Below are positions 33,722-43,600 of a stretch of DNA of 64,000 bases, one piece after another. This DNA comes from Streptomyces aurantiogriseus (lineage in GTDB: Bacteria; Actinomycetota; Actinomycetes; Streptomycetales; Streptomycetaceae). The DNA lies in assembly GCF_014649375.1 (NCBI RefSeq), contig NZ_BMSX01000002.1, positions 1 through 64,000 of the forward strand. The letters are read 5' to 3'. Both the position numbers and the translations under genes were made by a program. Position 1 is the first letter of the stretch; the number at the start of each line of letters is the position of its first letter. Under the pieces are notes generated by a model. The model was not told the origin of the DNA, ran no database searches, and saw only the letters and a program-made list of their open reading frames with translations.

Positions 33722-34870
33722 ATGAGCACCTACGGCACCTTCACCGCCCCCATCGGCTCCCGCCGCGCCCCCGCCCTGCGCACCGTGGGCACCCGCGAGC
33801 GCCGCTCCCACCTGACCGCACCCCGGGTGCCCACGGTCGGCATCGACATCGGCGGCACCAAGGTGATGGCGGGCGTCGTCGACGCCGACGGCAACATCCT
33901 GGAGAAGGTCCGCACGGAGACCCCGGACAAGTCCAAGAGCCCGAAGGTCGTCGAGGACACGATCGTCGAGCTGGTCCTGGACCTGTCCGACCGGCACGAC
34001 GTGCACGCCGTCGGTATCGGCGCGGCCGGCTGGGTCGACGCCGACCGCAACCGCGTCCTGTTCGCCCCCCACCTGTCCTGGCGCAACGAGCCGCTGCGCG
34101 ACCGCATCGCCGGCCGCCTCGCGGTGCCCGTGCTCGTCGACAACGACGCCAACACCGCTGCCTGGGCGGAGTGGCGGTTCGGCGCCGGCCGCGGCGAGGA
34201 CCACCTCGTCATGATCACCCTCGGGACCGGCATCGGCGGCGCCATCCTGGAGGACGGCCAGGTCAAGCGCGGCAAGTACGGCGTCGCCGGCGAGTTCGGG
34301 CACATGCAGGTCGTGCCCGGCGGCCACCGCTGCCCGTGCGGCAACCGCGGCTGCTGGGAGCAGTACAGCTCCGGCAACGCGCTGGTCAGGGAGGCCAAGG
34401 AGCTGGCCGCCGCCGACTCCCCGGTGGCGTACGGCATCATCGAGCACGTCAAGGGGCAGATCGGTGACATCACCGGCCCGATGATCACGGAGCTGGCCCG
34501 TGAGGGCGACGCGATGTGCATCGAGCTGCTCCAGGACATCGGCCAGTGGCTCGGCGTCGGCATCGCCAACCTGGCCGCCGCCCTCGACCCCTCCTGCTTC
34601 GTGATCGGCGGCGGTGTCTCGGCCGCCGACGACCTGCTGATCGGCCCCGCGCGGGACGCCTTCAAGCGCCACCTCACCGGCCGCGGCTACCGCCCCGAGG
34701 CCCGGATCGTCCGCGCCCAGCTCGGCCCCGAGGCCGGCATGGTCGGCGCCGCCGACCTGGCCCGCCTGGTCGCCCGCCGCTTCCGCCGCGCCAAGCGGCG
34801 CCGGGTGGAGCGGTACGAACGCTACGAGCGGTTCGCGGAGGCCGCCCGCCGGGCCCGGGACACCGCATGA
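33722..34870 (+). CDS. ROK-family sugar kinase (glucokinase-like)
   Basis: A 382-residue ROK kinase that should phosphorylate glucose or a related sugar. It has the phosphate loop VGIDIGGTKVMAGVVDADG (residues 39-57), DNDANTAAWAEWRFGAGRG with the catalytic Asp, TLGTGIGGAI, and the zinc signature HRCPCGNRGCWEQY near 200-213. An N-terminal extension of about 35 residues is not part of the fold, so a later start is possible; ATG 33722 is the best supported. The C-terminal tail is highly basic. The following membrane protein gene overlaps by ATGA. Confidence 0.9.
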   Translation: MSTYGTFTAPIGSRRAPALRTVGTRERRSHLTAPRVPTVGIDIGGTKVMAGVVDADGNILEKVRTETPDKSKSPKVVEDTIVELVLDLSDRHDVHAVGIGAAGWVDADRNRVLFAPHLSWRNEPLRDRIAGRLAVPVLVDNDANTAAWAEWRFGAGRGEDHLVMITLGTGIGGAILEDGQVKRGKYGVAGEFGHMQVVPGGHRCPCGNRGCWEQYSSGNALVREAKELAAADSPVAYGIIEHVKGQIGDITGPMITELAREGDAMCIELLQDIGQWLGVGIANLAAALDPSCFVIGGGVSAADDLLIGPARDAFKRHLTGRGYRPEARIVRAQLGPEAGMVGAADLARLVARRFRRAKRRRVERYERYERFAEAARRARDTA

Positions 34871-35460
34871 CGGCGTCCCTGCCGCACCAGGGCCCACCCG
34901 GGGACGAGCCGTCCCCTCCGCCGGAGACCCGGGGCCATGTGATCCGCCGCAGGGCGCTCACCCTGCTGATCATCGTGCTGCTCATCGGCGTCCCGGCCGG
35001 CTACCTGGTGATCTCCGCCAACCAGAGCCGCGACAGCGGCAAGGACAAGGAGGCGAAGTACTCGGCGACCGGCCTGACCGAGGGCTGGCCGTCGAGGGTC
35101 CAGCGCCGCCTGTACCAGGTGCCGGTCCCGCACCCGTCGAACCAGGTCGCCTACTACGAGACGAACAACTGGAAGACCAGCCGTCTCTACGTGCAGTTCC
35201 AGACCACCCACGCCGGCCTGGACGCCTTCCTCGCCGAGCTCGGCCTCAGCCGGACCGCCCTGAAGAAGGACGAGATCACGATCGGCGAGCGCGACCAGAA
35301 CGTCACCGGCTGGCGGTTCTCCGGCCACGGTTCCCGCCCCGGCGACTACTTCGGCTTCGTCCGCGAGCAGAAGAACCCCAAGCCGACGCTGGACGTGGTG
35401 GTGAACACCGGCAACCCGGTGTACCCCATGGTGTACGTCGTCTCCCGCACGGTTCCCTGA
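34867..35460 (+). CDS. membrane-anchored hypothetical protein
   Basis: A 197-residue protein with a Pro-rich cytoplasmic N terminus, one transmembrane helix (ALTLLIIVLLIGVPAGYLVISA, residues about 30-51) and an extracytoplasmic domain of about 140 residues (KYSATGLTEGWPSRVQRRLYQVPVPHPSNQVAYYETNNWKTSR is one segment of it, shown in part by GLTEGWPS). It resembles small extracellular sensor or binding domains but I do not recognise a family. ATGA overlap with the ROK kinase indicates one operon, perhaps with the GntR regulon. Confidence 0.7.
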   Translation: MTASLPHQGPPGDEPSPPPETRGHVIRRRALTLLIIVLLIGVPAGYLVISANQSRDSGKDKEAKYSATGLTEGWPSRVQRRLYQVPVPHPSNQVAYYETNNWKTSRLYVQFQTTHAGLDAFLAELGLSRTALKKDEITIGERDQNVTGWRFSGHGSRPGDYFGFVREQKNPKPTLDVVVNTGNPVYPMVYVVSRTVP

Positions 35461-35575
35461 CGGGTCGACGGCCGCCAGGTGCGGCCCCTGCCGGTCGCCG
35501 GGGCCGATTGTCAGACCCCGCCCGTAGAGTCGAAGACGACTGATCCGACACGCGGGCGGGAGGTGGACACTGCGT

Positions 35576-38407
35576 ATGAGCGACACGACCGCGGTCGCCG
35601 GGCACCCGGCGGAGCCGATCGGTGTGCGCCTCGCCGCCGTCTTCCTGCCCGCCCCCCTCCCGCGCGACGGCCGGATCGCCTTCTGGGACCCGGACGACGG
35701 CCCGCTGCCCGCCCCGGCGGCCGCCGACCGCACCGAGCTGACCGTCGTACGCCGCCATGGCACCTCCGTCCGCCGGCGGCAGGCCCCCGCGCTGTCGCTG
35801 CCCCTCGACGCGGCGCTCCCGCTCCTGGTACGCGCCCGCCGCGACCCCGCCGCGCACCCCGCGACCGCCTGCTGGGGCGCGGCCGCACTGCACGCGCTGC
35901 GGCTCGCCGCCCGCGGCCGCCTGCTGCCCGGCCTGACACCCACCGGCCACGACGCCTGGCGGGCGGGCCCGCTGGCCCCGGAGGACATCGCGCACCTCCG
36001 CGCGATCGCCGCGGCCCTTCCCCACGAGGGCCACGCCGTACCGCTGCCCGGCCCCGGCCCGCTCCGGCTGCCCCAGCCGGAAGCCCTCATGCGGTCCTTC
36101 CTGGACGCCGTCGCCGACACCCTGCCCCGCACCCCCGCCGCGCCGTACGCGTCCGGGAAGCCCTTCGCGGACCGCGCGCCGCAGCGGCTGCCCGGTGCCC
36201 ACGACTGGGCGGCGGAGGTCGCCGCCGGCATGGACGCGGGGGTACGGATCTCGCTCCGGCTGGACCTGTCGGCGTACGACCTGTTCGACGAGGCGGAGGG
36301 AGCGCGCCGCGCGGGCGCCGCGATCGTCCAGGTGCACAGCCTCGCCGACCCGACCCTGGTGACCGACGCGGCGGCCCTGTGGGCGGGCGAGGCGGACTCC
36401 GCCTTCGGTCCCCGCGCGCGCGTGGACGCGGCCCTCGCCGTGCGGCGCGCCGCCCGCGTCTGGCCGCCGCTGGCCCGGCTCGCCGACCAGGACGCGCCCG
36501 ACATCCTGGCCCTCTCCGAGGACGAGCTGAGCGACCTGCTCGGGGTGGCCGCGACCCGCCTCGCCGCGGCCGGGGTCGCCGTGCACTGGCCGAGGGACCT
36601 CGCCCAGGACCTGACCGCGGCCGCGGTCGTACGGCCCGCCCCGGGCTCGGCGACCGATGGCACCGGCTTCTTCGAGAGCGAGGAACTGCTGCAGTTCCGC
36701 TGGCAGTTGGCGCTCGGCGGGGATCCGCTCAGCGAGGCCGAGATGGACGCGCTCGCCGAGGCCCACCGCCCGGTCGTCCGTCTGCGCGACCAGTGGGTCC
36801 TCGTCGATCCCGCCCTCGTCCGCAAGGCCCGCAAGCGCGAACTGGGCCTGCTGGACCCGGTGGACGCCCTGTCCGTCGCTCTCACCGGCACCGCGGAGGT
36901 CGACGGCGAGACCGTCGAGGCGCTCCCCGTCGGCGCCCTGGCCGCCCTGCGCGACCGCCTCACCGCCGGCGTGCACCCTGCCGACCCGCCCGCCGGCCTG
37001 CGCGCCACCCTGCGCGACTACCAGTTGCGGGGCCTGGCCTGGCTCGACCTCATGACCTCCCTCGGCCTCGGCGGCTGCCTCGCCGACGACATGGGCCTCG
37101 GCAAGACGATCACCGTCATCGCCCTGCATCTGCGGCGGGCCCGCACCGAACCCACCCTGGTGGTCTGCCCGGCCTCCCTCCTCGGCAACTGGCAGCGAGA
37201 GATCACCCGCTTCGCCCCCGGCGTCCCCGTCCGCCGCTTCCACGGCCCCGACCGCACGCTGGACGACCTGACCGGCGGCTTCGTCCTCACCACGTACGGC
37301 ACCATGCGCTCGGCGGCCCCGACGCTCGCCCGGCAGCCGTGGGGCATGGTCGTCGCGGACGAGGCCCAGCACGTCAAGAACCCCTACTCGGCGACGGCGA
37401 AGGCGCTGCGCACCATCCCGTCCCCCGCTCGCGTCGCCCTCACCGGCACCCCCGTCGAGAACAACCTCTCCGAGCTGTGGGCCCTCCTCGACTGGACCAC
37501 GCCAGGCCTCCTCGGCCCCCTGAAGTCCTTCCGTGCCCGGCATGCGCGCGCGGTGGAGACGGGCGAGGACGAGGAGGCGGTGGAGCGCCTCGCCCGCCTG
37601 GTCCGCCCCTTCCTGCTGCGCCGCAAGAAGTCCGACCCCGGTATCGTCCCCGAGCTGCCGCCCAAGACCGAGACCGACCACCCCGTCCCGCTCACCCGTG
37701 AACAGGCCGCGCTGTACGAGGCGGTGGTGCGTGAGTCGATGCTCGCCATCGAGACGGCGGACGGCATCGCCCGCCGCGGCCTGGTGCTCAAGCTGCTGGG
37801 CGCGCTCAAGCAGATCTGCGACCACCCGGCCCTGTACCTCAAGGAGGAAACCCCCTCCACCGGCGACGCCCTCGCCACCCGCTCCGGCAAACTCGCCCTC
37901 CTCGACGAGCTGTTGGACACCCTGCTGGCCGAGGACGGCTCGGCGCTCGTCTTCACCCAGTACGTCGGCATGGCCCGCCTGATCACCGCCCACCTGGCCG
38001 GCCGCGCGGTCCCGGTCGACCTCCTGCACGGCGGCACTCCGGTGCCGGAGCGCGAACGCATGGTGGACCGCTTCCAGAGCGGCGCCACCCCCGTCCTGGT
38101 GCTCTCCCTGAAGGCCGCCGGCACTGGCCTGAACCTCACCCGCGCGGGCCACGTCGTCCACTTCGACCGCTGGTGGAACCCCGCCGTGGAGGAACAGGCC
38201 ACCGACCGCGCCTACCGCATCGGCCAGACCCAGCCCGTCCAGGTGCACCGCCTCATCACCGAAGGCACGGTCGAGGACCGCATCGCCGAGATGCTGGAGT
38301 CCAAGCGCGCCCTCGCCGACGCGATCCTCGGCTCCGGCGAGTCGGCCCTCACGGAACTGTCGGACCGCGAGCTGTCCGACCTGGTCCGACTGCGGAGGGA
38401 GGCGTGA
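35576..38407 (+). CDS. SNF2-family DEAD/DEAH helicase
   Basis: A 943-residue Swi2/Snf2 ATPase (HepA/RapA-like group). The N-terminal half carries a domain with DKAALDRVA-like helices specific to this actinobacterial type. The motor begins near residue 490 with YQLRGLAWL, Walker A DDMGLGKT at about 504, VVADEAQHVKNP (motif II) near 595, TGTPVENNLSELWALLDW, and in the second lobe LVFTQYVGMARLI, VLSLKAAGTGLNLTRA and ATDRAYRIGQTQPVQVHR. It should translocate on DNA or remodel bound proteins. It is coupled by TGATG to a SWIM zinc-finger gene, a pairing widely seen in Streptomyces. Confidence 0.92.
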   Translation: MSDTTAVAGHPAEPIGVRLAAVFLPAPLPRDGRIAFWDPDDGPLPAPAAADRTELTVVRRHGTSVRRRQAPALSLPLDAALPLLVRARRDPAAHPATACWGAAALHALRLAARGRLLPGLTPTGHDAWRAGPLAPEDIAHLRAIAAALPHEGHAVPLPGPGPLRLPQPEALMRSFLDAVADTLPRTPAAPYASGKPFADRAPQRLPGAHDWAAEVAAGMDAGVRISLRLDLSAYDLFDEAEGARRAGAAIVQVHSLADPTLVTDAAALWAGEADSAFGPRARVDAALAVRRAARVWPPLARLADQDAPDILALSEDELSDLLGVAATRLAAAGVAVHWPRDLAQDLTAAAVVRPAPGSATDGTGFFESEELLQFRWQLALGGDPLSEAEMDALAEAHRPVVRLRDQWVLVDPALVRKARKRELGLLDPVDALSVALTGTAEVDGETVEALPVGALAALRDRLTAGVHPADPPAGLRATLRDYQLRGLAWLDLMTSLGLGGCLADDMGLGKTITVIALHLRRARTEPTLVVCPASLLGNWQREITRFAPGVPVRRFHGPDRTLDDLTGGFVLTTYGTMRSAAPTLARQPWGMVVADEAQHVKNPYSATAKALRTIPSPARVALTGTPVENNLSELWALLDWTTPGLLGPLKSFRARHARAVETGEDEEAVERLARLVRPFLLRRKKSDPGIVPELPPKTETDHPVPLTREQAALYEAVVRESMLAIETADGIARRGLVLKLLGALKQICDHPALYLKEETPSTGDALATRSGKLALLDELLDTLLAEDGSALVFTQYVGMARLITAHLAGRAVPVDLLHGGTPVPERERMVDRFQSGATPVLVLSLKAAGTGLNLTRAGHVVHFDRWWNPAVEEQATDRAYRIGQTQPVQVHRLITEGTVEDRIAEMLESKRALADAILGSGESALTELSDRELSDLVRLRREA

Positions 38408-40563
38408 TGGGGGAGTTCGAGAGGGGTGAGCCCGGCACCCGGCCCGCCGATGCGGCACGGCGTGCGCTGCGGGAGGCCCGGAGACGAGCACGGGAACAGC
38501 CGGAGGAGCGGCTGGAGGAACGGCTTCAGGAGCAGCCGAAGGAACGGGTGGAGGAGCAGCCGAAGGAACGGCTGGAGGAACAGCCGCAGGCGCAGACGGT
38601 GGAGCAGCCGGGGGAGACGCCGGAACGGCCCTCGCATGCGCCGCCCGGGAGCCGCACGCCCCGGCCCGGTGACGCGGCCCGCGCGGCTCTGCGGCGTACG
38701 GCGCGCGCTCCACAGACGCCGGCCCCTCCGGCGGACACCCCTCCGGCACACGTCCCTCCGACGGACACCCCTCCGGCGGACGCCCTTCAGACGGACGCCC
38801 TTCAGGCGCAGACCCTTCCGACGGAGGCCTCTCAGGCGAAGGCCTCTCGACCGGATGCCTCTCGGTCGGCAGACGCGCCCCCCGCGCCGCAGGGCACGAC
38901 CGGCTCGCGCCCCGCCGATCTGGCCCGTGAGGCCCTGCGGGCGGCCCGCGCGGAGGCACGACAGGGCTCGGCGGATGCCGAGGCGCCGGGAGACGGGACC
39001 GCGCGTCGAACCCCCCGCCCGGGCACACGCCCCGCCACCGCGGCCACCCGGCGCCCCACCCGCCCACGTGACCGAGTCGCCGACGACCGCGCCGGGGACG
39101 TACGGAACTTCCTCGCGGGCGCCTTCCGGATGCCGTCGGAGGGGACGGCCGGGGACGAGCCGGTCGAGCGGGGCAATTCACGTGCCGACGCCGGTGGTTC
39201 ACCCTTCCGGGCGACCGACCCCGCACCCGCACCCACCCCGGAGCCCGCCTCTGCACCCATCCCCGCCGTCACCCCCACCCGCACCCCCCGCTCCATGGCC
39301 GCCCCGTCCCGGGACAACGGCCACCGCCGCACCTTCCCGCCCTTCGCGCCCCGATCCACCGGCGAAGACGGCCGCTTCGCCGAGACCTGGTGGGGCAACG
39401 CCTGGATCACCGCGCTCGAGAAGGGCGCCCTGGACGCCAAGCGCCTCGCGCGCGGCCGGGGTTACGCCGAGCGGGGCAACGTCGACGCCATCACGGTCAC
39501 GCCGGGCCTCGTCCTCGCGTATGTGCAGGGCAGCCGTCCCCGGCCGTACCGCGTGCAGGTGCGGCTGCGCACCCTCGACGACGAGGACTGGGAGCGTTTC
39601 CTGGAGGCGGCCGTGGAGCGGCCCGGGCACATCGCCGCGCTTCTCGACAAGGAGATGCCCGAGTCCCTCGCCGAGTGCGGGGTGCCGTTGCTCCCCGGCC
39701 CTGGCGATCTCGAACCGCACTGCAGCTGCCCCGACCGGGGCCACCCCTGCAAGCATGCCGCCGCCCTCTGCTACCAGACCGCGCGTCTGCTCGACGCCGA
39801 CCCCTTCGTGCTGCTCCTGCTGCGCGGCCGGGGCGAGCGCGAGCTGCTCGACGCGCTGTCCCGCCGCAACGCCACCCGAGCGGCCCGTGCCGCTCAGGAG
39901 CGGGAGCCCGAGCCGCTGCCCGGCGTCCGGGCCACCGAGGCGCTCGCCTCCGCCCGCCGGCTCCCGCCGCTGCCACCCCCGTTGCCCGCACCCCCGCACC
40001 CCGAGCAGCCACCGGCGTACCCCTCCGCGCCGAACGGCCCCGACTCCTTCGCGCTGGACCAGCTCGCGACCGACGCGGCCGCCCGCGCCCACGCCCTGCT
40101 CACCACCGGCCACGACGAGCTCGGCGAACTGACCCTGTGGCAGGACGCCGTACGCATCGCCGCCTCCCGGCCCGGCTCCGGCCTCACCGCCACCACCCGC
40201 GCCCTCTACTCCTCCCTCGCCTCCGCCGCCGGCCGCACCCCGGCCGAGCTGGCGCGCGCGGTCGCCGCCTGGCGGCAGGGCGGCCCGGACGGACTCGCCG
40301 TCCTGGAGGAACCCTGGGACCCACCGGCCGGCCGCTTCGACCGGGCCCGCCCGCTCCTCCTCGCCGCCGACCTCCCCGCCTTCCGCCCCTGGCACAACCA
40401 CCTCACCCATCCCCGCGGCCATGTCCAACTCCGCTTCGGCCGCGACGGGTTGTGGTACGCGTACGAGTCCGAGCCCGGCCACGACGACTGGTGGCCGCGG
40501 GGCACCCCCGACCCCGACCCGGTGGGCGCCCTGACGGGCCTGGGCGGCTCCGAAGAACTCTGA
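38407..40563 (+). CDS. SWIM zinc-finger protein
   Basis: A 718-residue protein. Residues 1-300 are low complexity: a Glu/Gln/Arg repeat region (EEQPKERLEEQPKER) then Ala/Pro/Thr runs arising from 15- to 18-base tandem repeats at about 38700-38860. The conserved part starts at RTFPPFAP and FAETWWGNAWITALE; the SWIM motif HCSCPDRGHPCKHAAAL (CxCx(n)CxH) is near residue 437. SWIM domains bind DNA or protein partners. Its ATG overlaps the stop of the SNF2 gene, so both likely form one complex; RAIRIGQTQP-type SNF2 partners are known to pair with SWIM proteins. The precise task is unknown. Confidence 0.88.
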   Translation: MGEFERGEPGTRPADAARRALREARRRAREQPEERLEERLQEQPKERVEEQPKERLEEQPQAQTVEQPGETPERPSHAPPGSRTPRPGDAARAALRRTARAPQTPAPPADTPPAHVPPTDTPPADALQTDALQAQTLPTEASQAKASRPDASRSADAPPAPQGTTGSRPADLAREALRAARAEARQGSADAEAPGDGTARRTPRPGTRPATAATRRPTRPRDRVADDRAGDVRNFLAGAFRMPSEGTAGDEPVERGNSRADAGGSPFRATDPAPAPTPEPASAPIPAVTPTRTPRSMAAPSRDNGHRRTFPPFAPRSTGEDGRFAETWWGNAWITALEKGALDAKRLARGRGYAERGNVDAITVTPGLVLAYVQGSRPRPYRVQVRLRTLDDEDWERFLEAAVERPGHIAALLDKEMPESLAECGVPLLPGPGDLEPHCSCPDRGHPCKHAAALCYQTARLLDADPFVLLLLRGRGERELLDALSRRNATRAARAAQEREPEPLPGVRATEALASARRLPPLPPPLPAPPHPEQPPAYPSAPNGPDSFALDQLATDAAARAHALLTTGHDELGELTLWQDAVRIAASRPGSGLTATTRALYSSLASAAGRTPAELARAVAAWRQGGPDGLAVLEEPWDPPAGRFDRARPLLLAADLPAFRPWHNHLTHPRGHVQLRFGRDGLWYAYESEPGHDDWWPRGTPDPDPVGALTGLGGSEEL

Positions 40564-40583
40564 GCGCCCCCGTCGCGCCGCCC

Positions 40584-40618
40584 CGCCCCGAGGAAGGAAC
40601 GAGCCTTTCCTCGGGGCG
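40584..40618. terminator. bidirectional hairpin between SWIM and amylase genes
   Basis: CGCCCCGAGGAA (40584-40595) pairs with TTCCTCGGGGCG (40607-40618) across an 11-base loop. It lies between the converging stop codons at 40563 and 40643 and can end both transcripts. Confidence 0.8.
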
Positions 40619-40642
40619 GCGATCTCAGCGCTCGCTCCGCGC

Positions 40643-43600
40643 CTACTTGAGGTACGGGCCGTCCGTCCCGACCTTCCCGGGCGCGGCGTTGGCCCCGCCC
40701 AGGTCGAGGACGTAGACCCGCAGGTTGCCCTTGCCGGGCGTGGCCGCGGTCAGCGTGCCGTTGGTGACCGTCTTCACGTCACCGGTGACGGCGTCCTTGT
40801 ACGTCCCGTTGGGGATGTTGCTGAACGTCGCGCCGTCGGTCACCGTCACCAGGGCGAAGCTGTCCACGCCGGTCGCGGTGTCGGTGTAGCGGCGCTTGTA
40901 GGCCATGTTTCCGGAGATGTTCGCCGTGGAGTACTGGCCCATCTGCAGGGCAGGCACCGTGCGGCGGATCTGGTTGAGCCGCTGGACGTGCTTGACCAGC
41001 TTGGATTCGAGCGTGGTGGCGACCGCACCGGACGCGCTCGAGACGGTGCCGAAGCCGGAGGCGGTCACGCTGCCCTCCAGCTTGTCGCCGTAGTAGGCGC
41101 GGCCCGTGGAGGCCAGCGGGCAGGTCGGCCCGCAGTCGATCTTCTGGCCCTTCTGGAACTCGATCTCCGATCCGTAGTACAGCGTCGGGATGCCGCGGAA
41201 GGTCCACATCAGCGACATGTTCTCGGCCCAGGCGTCGGTGCCTTCGGCATAGCGGTTGCTCGACTTGTTCGGGCCGTAGTCGTGGCTGTCGACATAGACG
41301 ACGTTGTACGTGGCGTCGTTGACGGAGTCGTCGGAGTCCTTGCCGTTGTGGTAGGCGTTGCTCGCATCACCGAAGTTCATGTGCATGCGCATGTCGATGA
41401 TGTTCATGCCGGAGAACTGGCTGTGGTCCGGTGTGTGGTACGAGTTCCCGTTCAGGAAGGCGTTGTCGGACGTCGGCTGGTTGCCGGTGCCGAGGTTGTT
41501 CTCGTAGGTGAACTGCTCGAGTGCGGCGGTCTGGTCGTCCGCGCTGTACTCCTTGCGCTCCTTCCAGGTGTAGAACTGCGCGGAGTGGTTGACCGATCCG
41601 CGGTTCCACTTGTCGTTCACGAAGGCCGCGACCTCACCGAAGACGAAGAAGTCCTTGGCCTTCTCCGCTCCGAACTGCTGGGTGACGCGCTCCTGGATGG
41701 CGGGCAGGAAGCGGCGGTTCCAGGTGACCCGGGGAATGTGCACGGCGGTGTCGACGCGGAAACCGTCCACGCCCATGTCGATGTACTTGTTGTAGGCGCC
41801 GATCAGGTAGTTCTGCACCTGGGCGTTCTCGGTGTTGAAGTCGGCGAGGTCCTCGTGGAGCCAGCAGCTGCGTGAGTCCTCGCCCTCCCAGTTGCCGATC
41901 CAGCACTGGTGGTAGAGGGACTTGGGGAACATGCCGGAGGTGGGGCTGGGCCACTGGCAGTTGTAGATGGTGTAGCCCTCGGCGCTCTTGCCCCCGGTCG
42001 GCACACCCCAGTTGAGGCAGGTGTTGCCCGAGGGCTCGGCGGTCGACCACATGTCACCGTTGTAGTACGACTTCCCGGACTGCGGCTCGACGGTCAGTCC
42101 GTCGTACTCGAAGCCCTCGTTCTTCTGGTCGTAGTACCAGCTCCACTGCGAGTCGCGGACGCCGTGGACGGTGGGTGTGAACAGTTCCTTGGCGCCCCAC
42201 CGCGAGGAGTGGTTGTAGACGACGTCCTGGTAGATCTTCATGCCCTTGGCGTGGGCAGCGTCGATCAGGTCCTGGTAGGAGGCGCCGGCCGACTCCAGGC
42301 GCGGGTCGACCTTGTAGAAGTCGTACCCGTGGTACCCGTGGTAGTCGTAGTCGGAGCGGTTGAGGACGACCGGGGTGATCCAGACGGCGGAGAATCCGAG
42401 GCCCTTGATGTAGTCGAGTTTCTCGACGAGCCCCTTGAAGTCACCGCGGAACATCGGGTCGTTGTGGGCGGCGTTGCCGGACTTGGCGTGCTGGCTTCCG
42501 CCCCGGTTGTTGGAGCTGTCGCCGTCGTGGAAACGGGCGGTGAGCACGAAGTAGATGGGGTCCTTGCGCGGGTCACCACCGAGCGGCTCGCCCGGGGTCT
42601 CCGCGGCGGCCTCTCCGGTCGTCGCCTTCGCCGCCTCGCTGGACTCCGACAGGTTCCCGGCGGCGTCCAGCGCCTTGACGGCATAGCTGTACTCGGTCCT
42701 GGCATCGAGCCCCGTGTCGGAGTAGACGGTGGAGGTGGCGGCGATGACCGAGGTGCCCTTGGAGCCGCCGGTTCGGGTGATCTGGTAGCCGGTGACGGCG
42801 GTGTCGTCGGTGGCTGCCTTCCAGGTCAGCACGACGGACGTACCGGTGGCGGTCGCCTTCACCTCGCTCGGTGCGGAGGGCGCGGTGGTGTCGGGTTCCT
42901 CGGCGGCGCACGGATCCTTGGCGTTCTTCGTGACGGCCTTGTCCTTGACCGTCGTCACGCCCTCGGCCAGCTGGTAGTTGGCGCCGTTGTTGTTGTCCCA
43001 GGTGCCGTTGCCGTTGTTGAAGGTGGCCTGCCAGGTGGTGGCCGTGCCCAGGTCGACGGTCTTCTTCACCCAGCCGGTGCAGGCCGCCTCCATCGCGACG
43101 CCCGGCACGGTCGTCCACGAGCCACCGGTCGGCGCCCAGTGCAGATTGGTCGTCGTCCAGCCGAGGCTCGCGATCGAGTAGTAGACCGTCGCGCTGTTGC
43201 CCTCGACCGGATCCGTGTCGCCACAGGGGTCGCTGTGAGCCACGACGCCGTCCTTGACGGTGATCAGACCGGTGCCCAACTGGTAGTTCCGGCCCCCGTT
43301 GTTGTCCCAGGTGCCGTTGCCGTTGTTGAAGGTGGCCTGCCAGGTGGTGGCCGTGCCCAGGTCGACGGTCTTCTTCACCCAGCCCGTGCACGCCGACTCC
43401 ATGGCCACACCGGGCACGGTCGTCCACCCACCGGCCGTCGGCGCCCAATGCAGGTGGTACCTCGACCAGTTGGTACTGGTCGTCGAGTAGTACACCGTTG
43501 CGGTGTTGCCGTCCGCTGCCCGGGCCGTGGTGCCGCTCAGCGGCAGACCTGGCAGGAGAGTCATCAGGAGGGTCGCTGTCAGAGCGAGCACCAGGCTCAC

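Noticed and set aside
31622..34897. A 1091-codon minus frame as one large protein
   Set aside because: Only the first 347 codons before 32665 form the Gfo/Idh protein; the rest is antisense to the GntR and ROK genes.
35303..39256. A 1317-codon minus-strand frame
   Set aside because: It is antisense to the SNF2 and SWIM genes, whose motifs are complete; the minus translation is Gly/Arg/Val-rich without any family motif.
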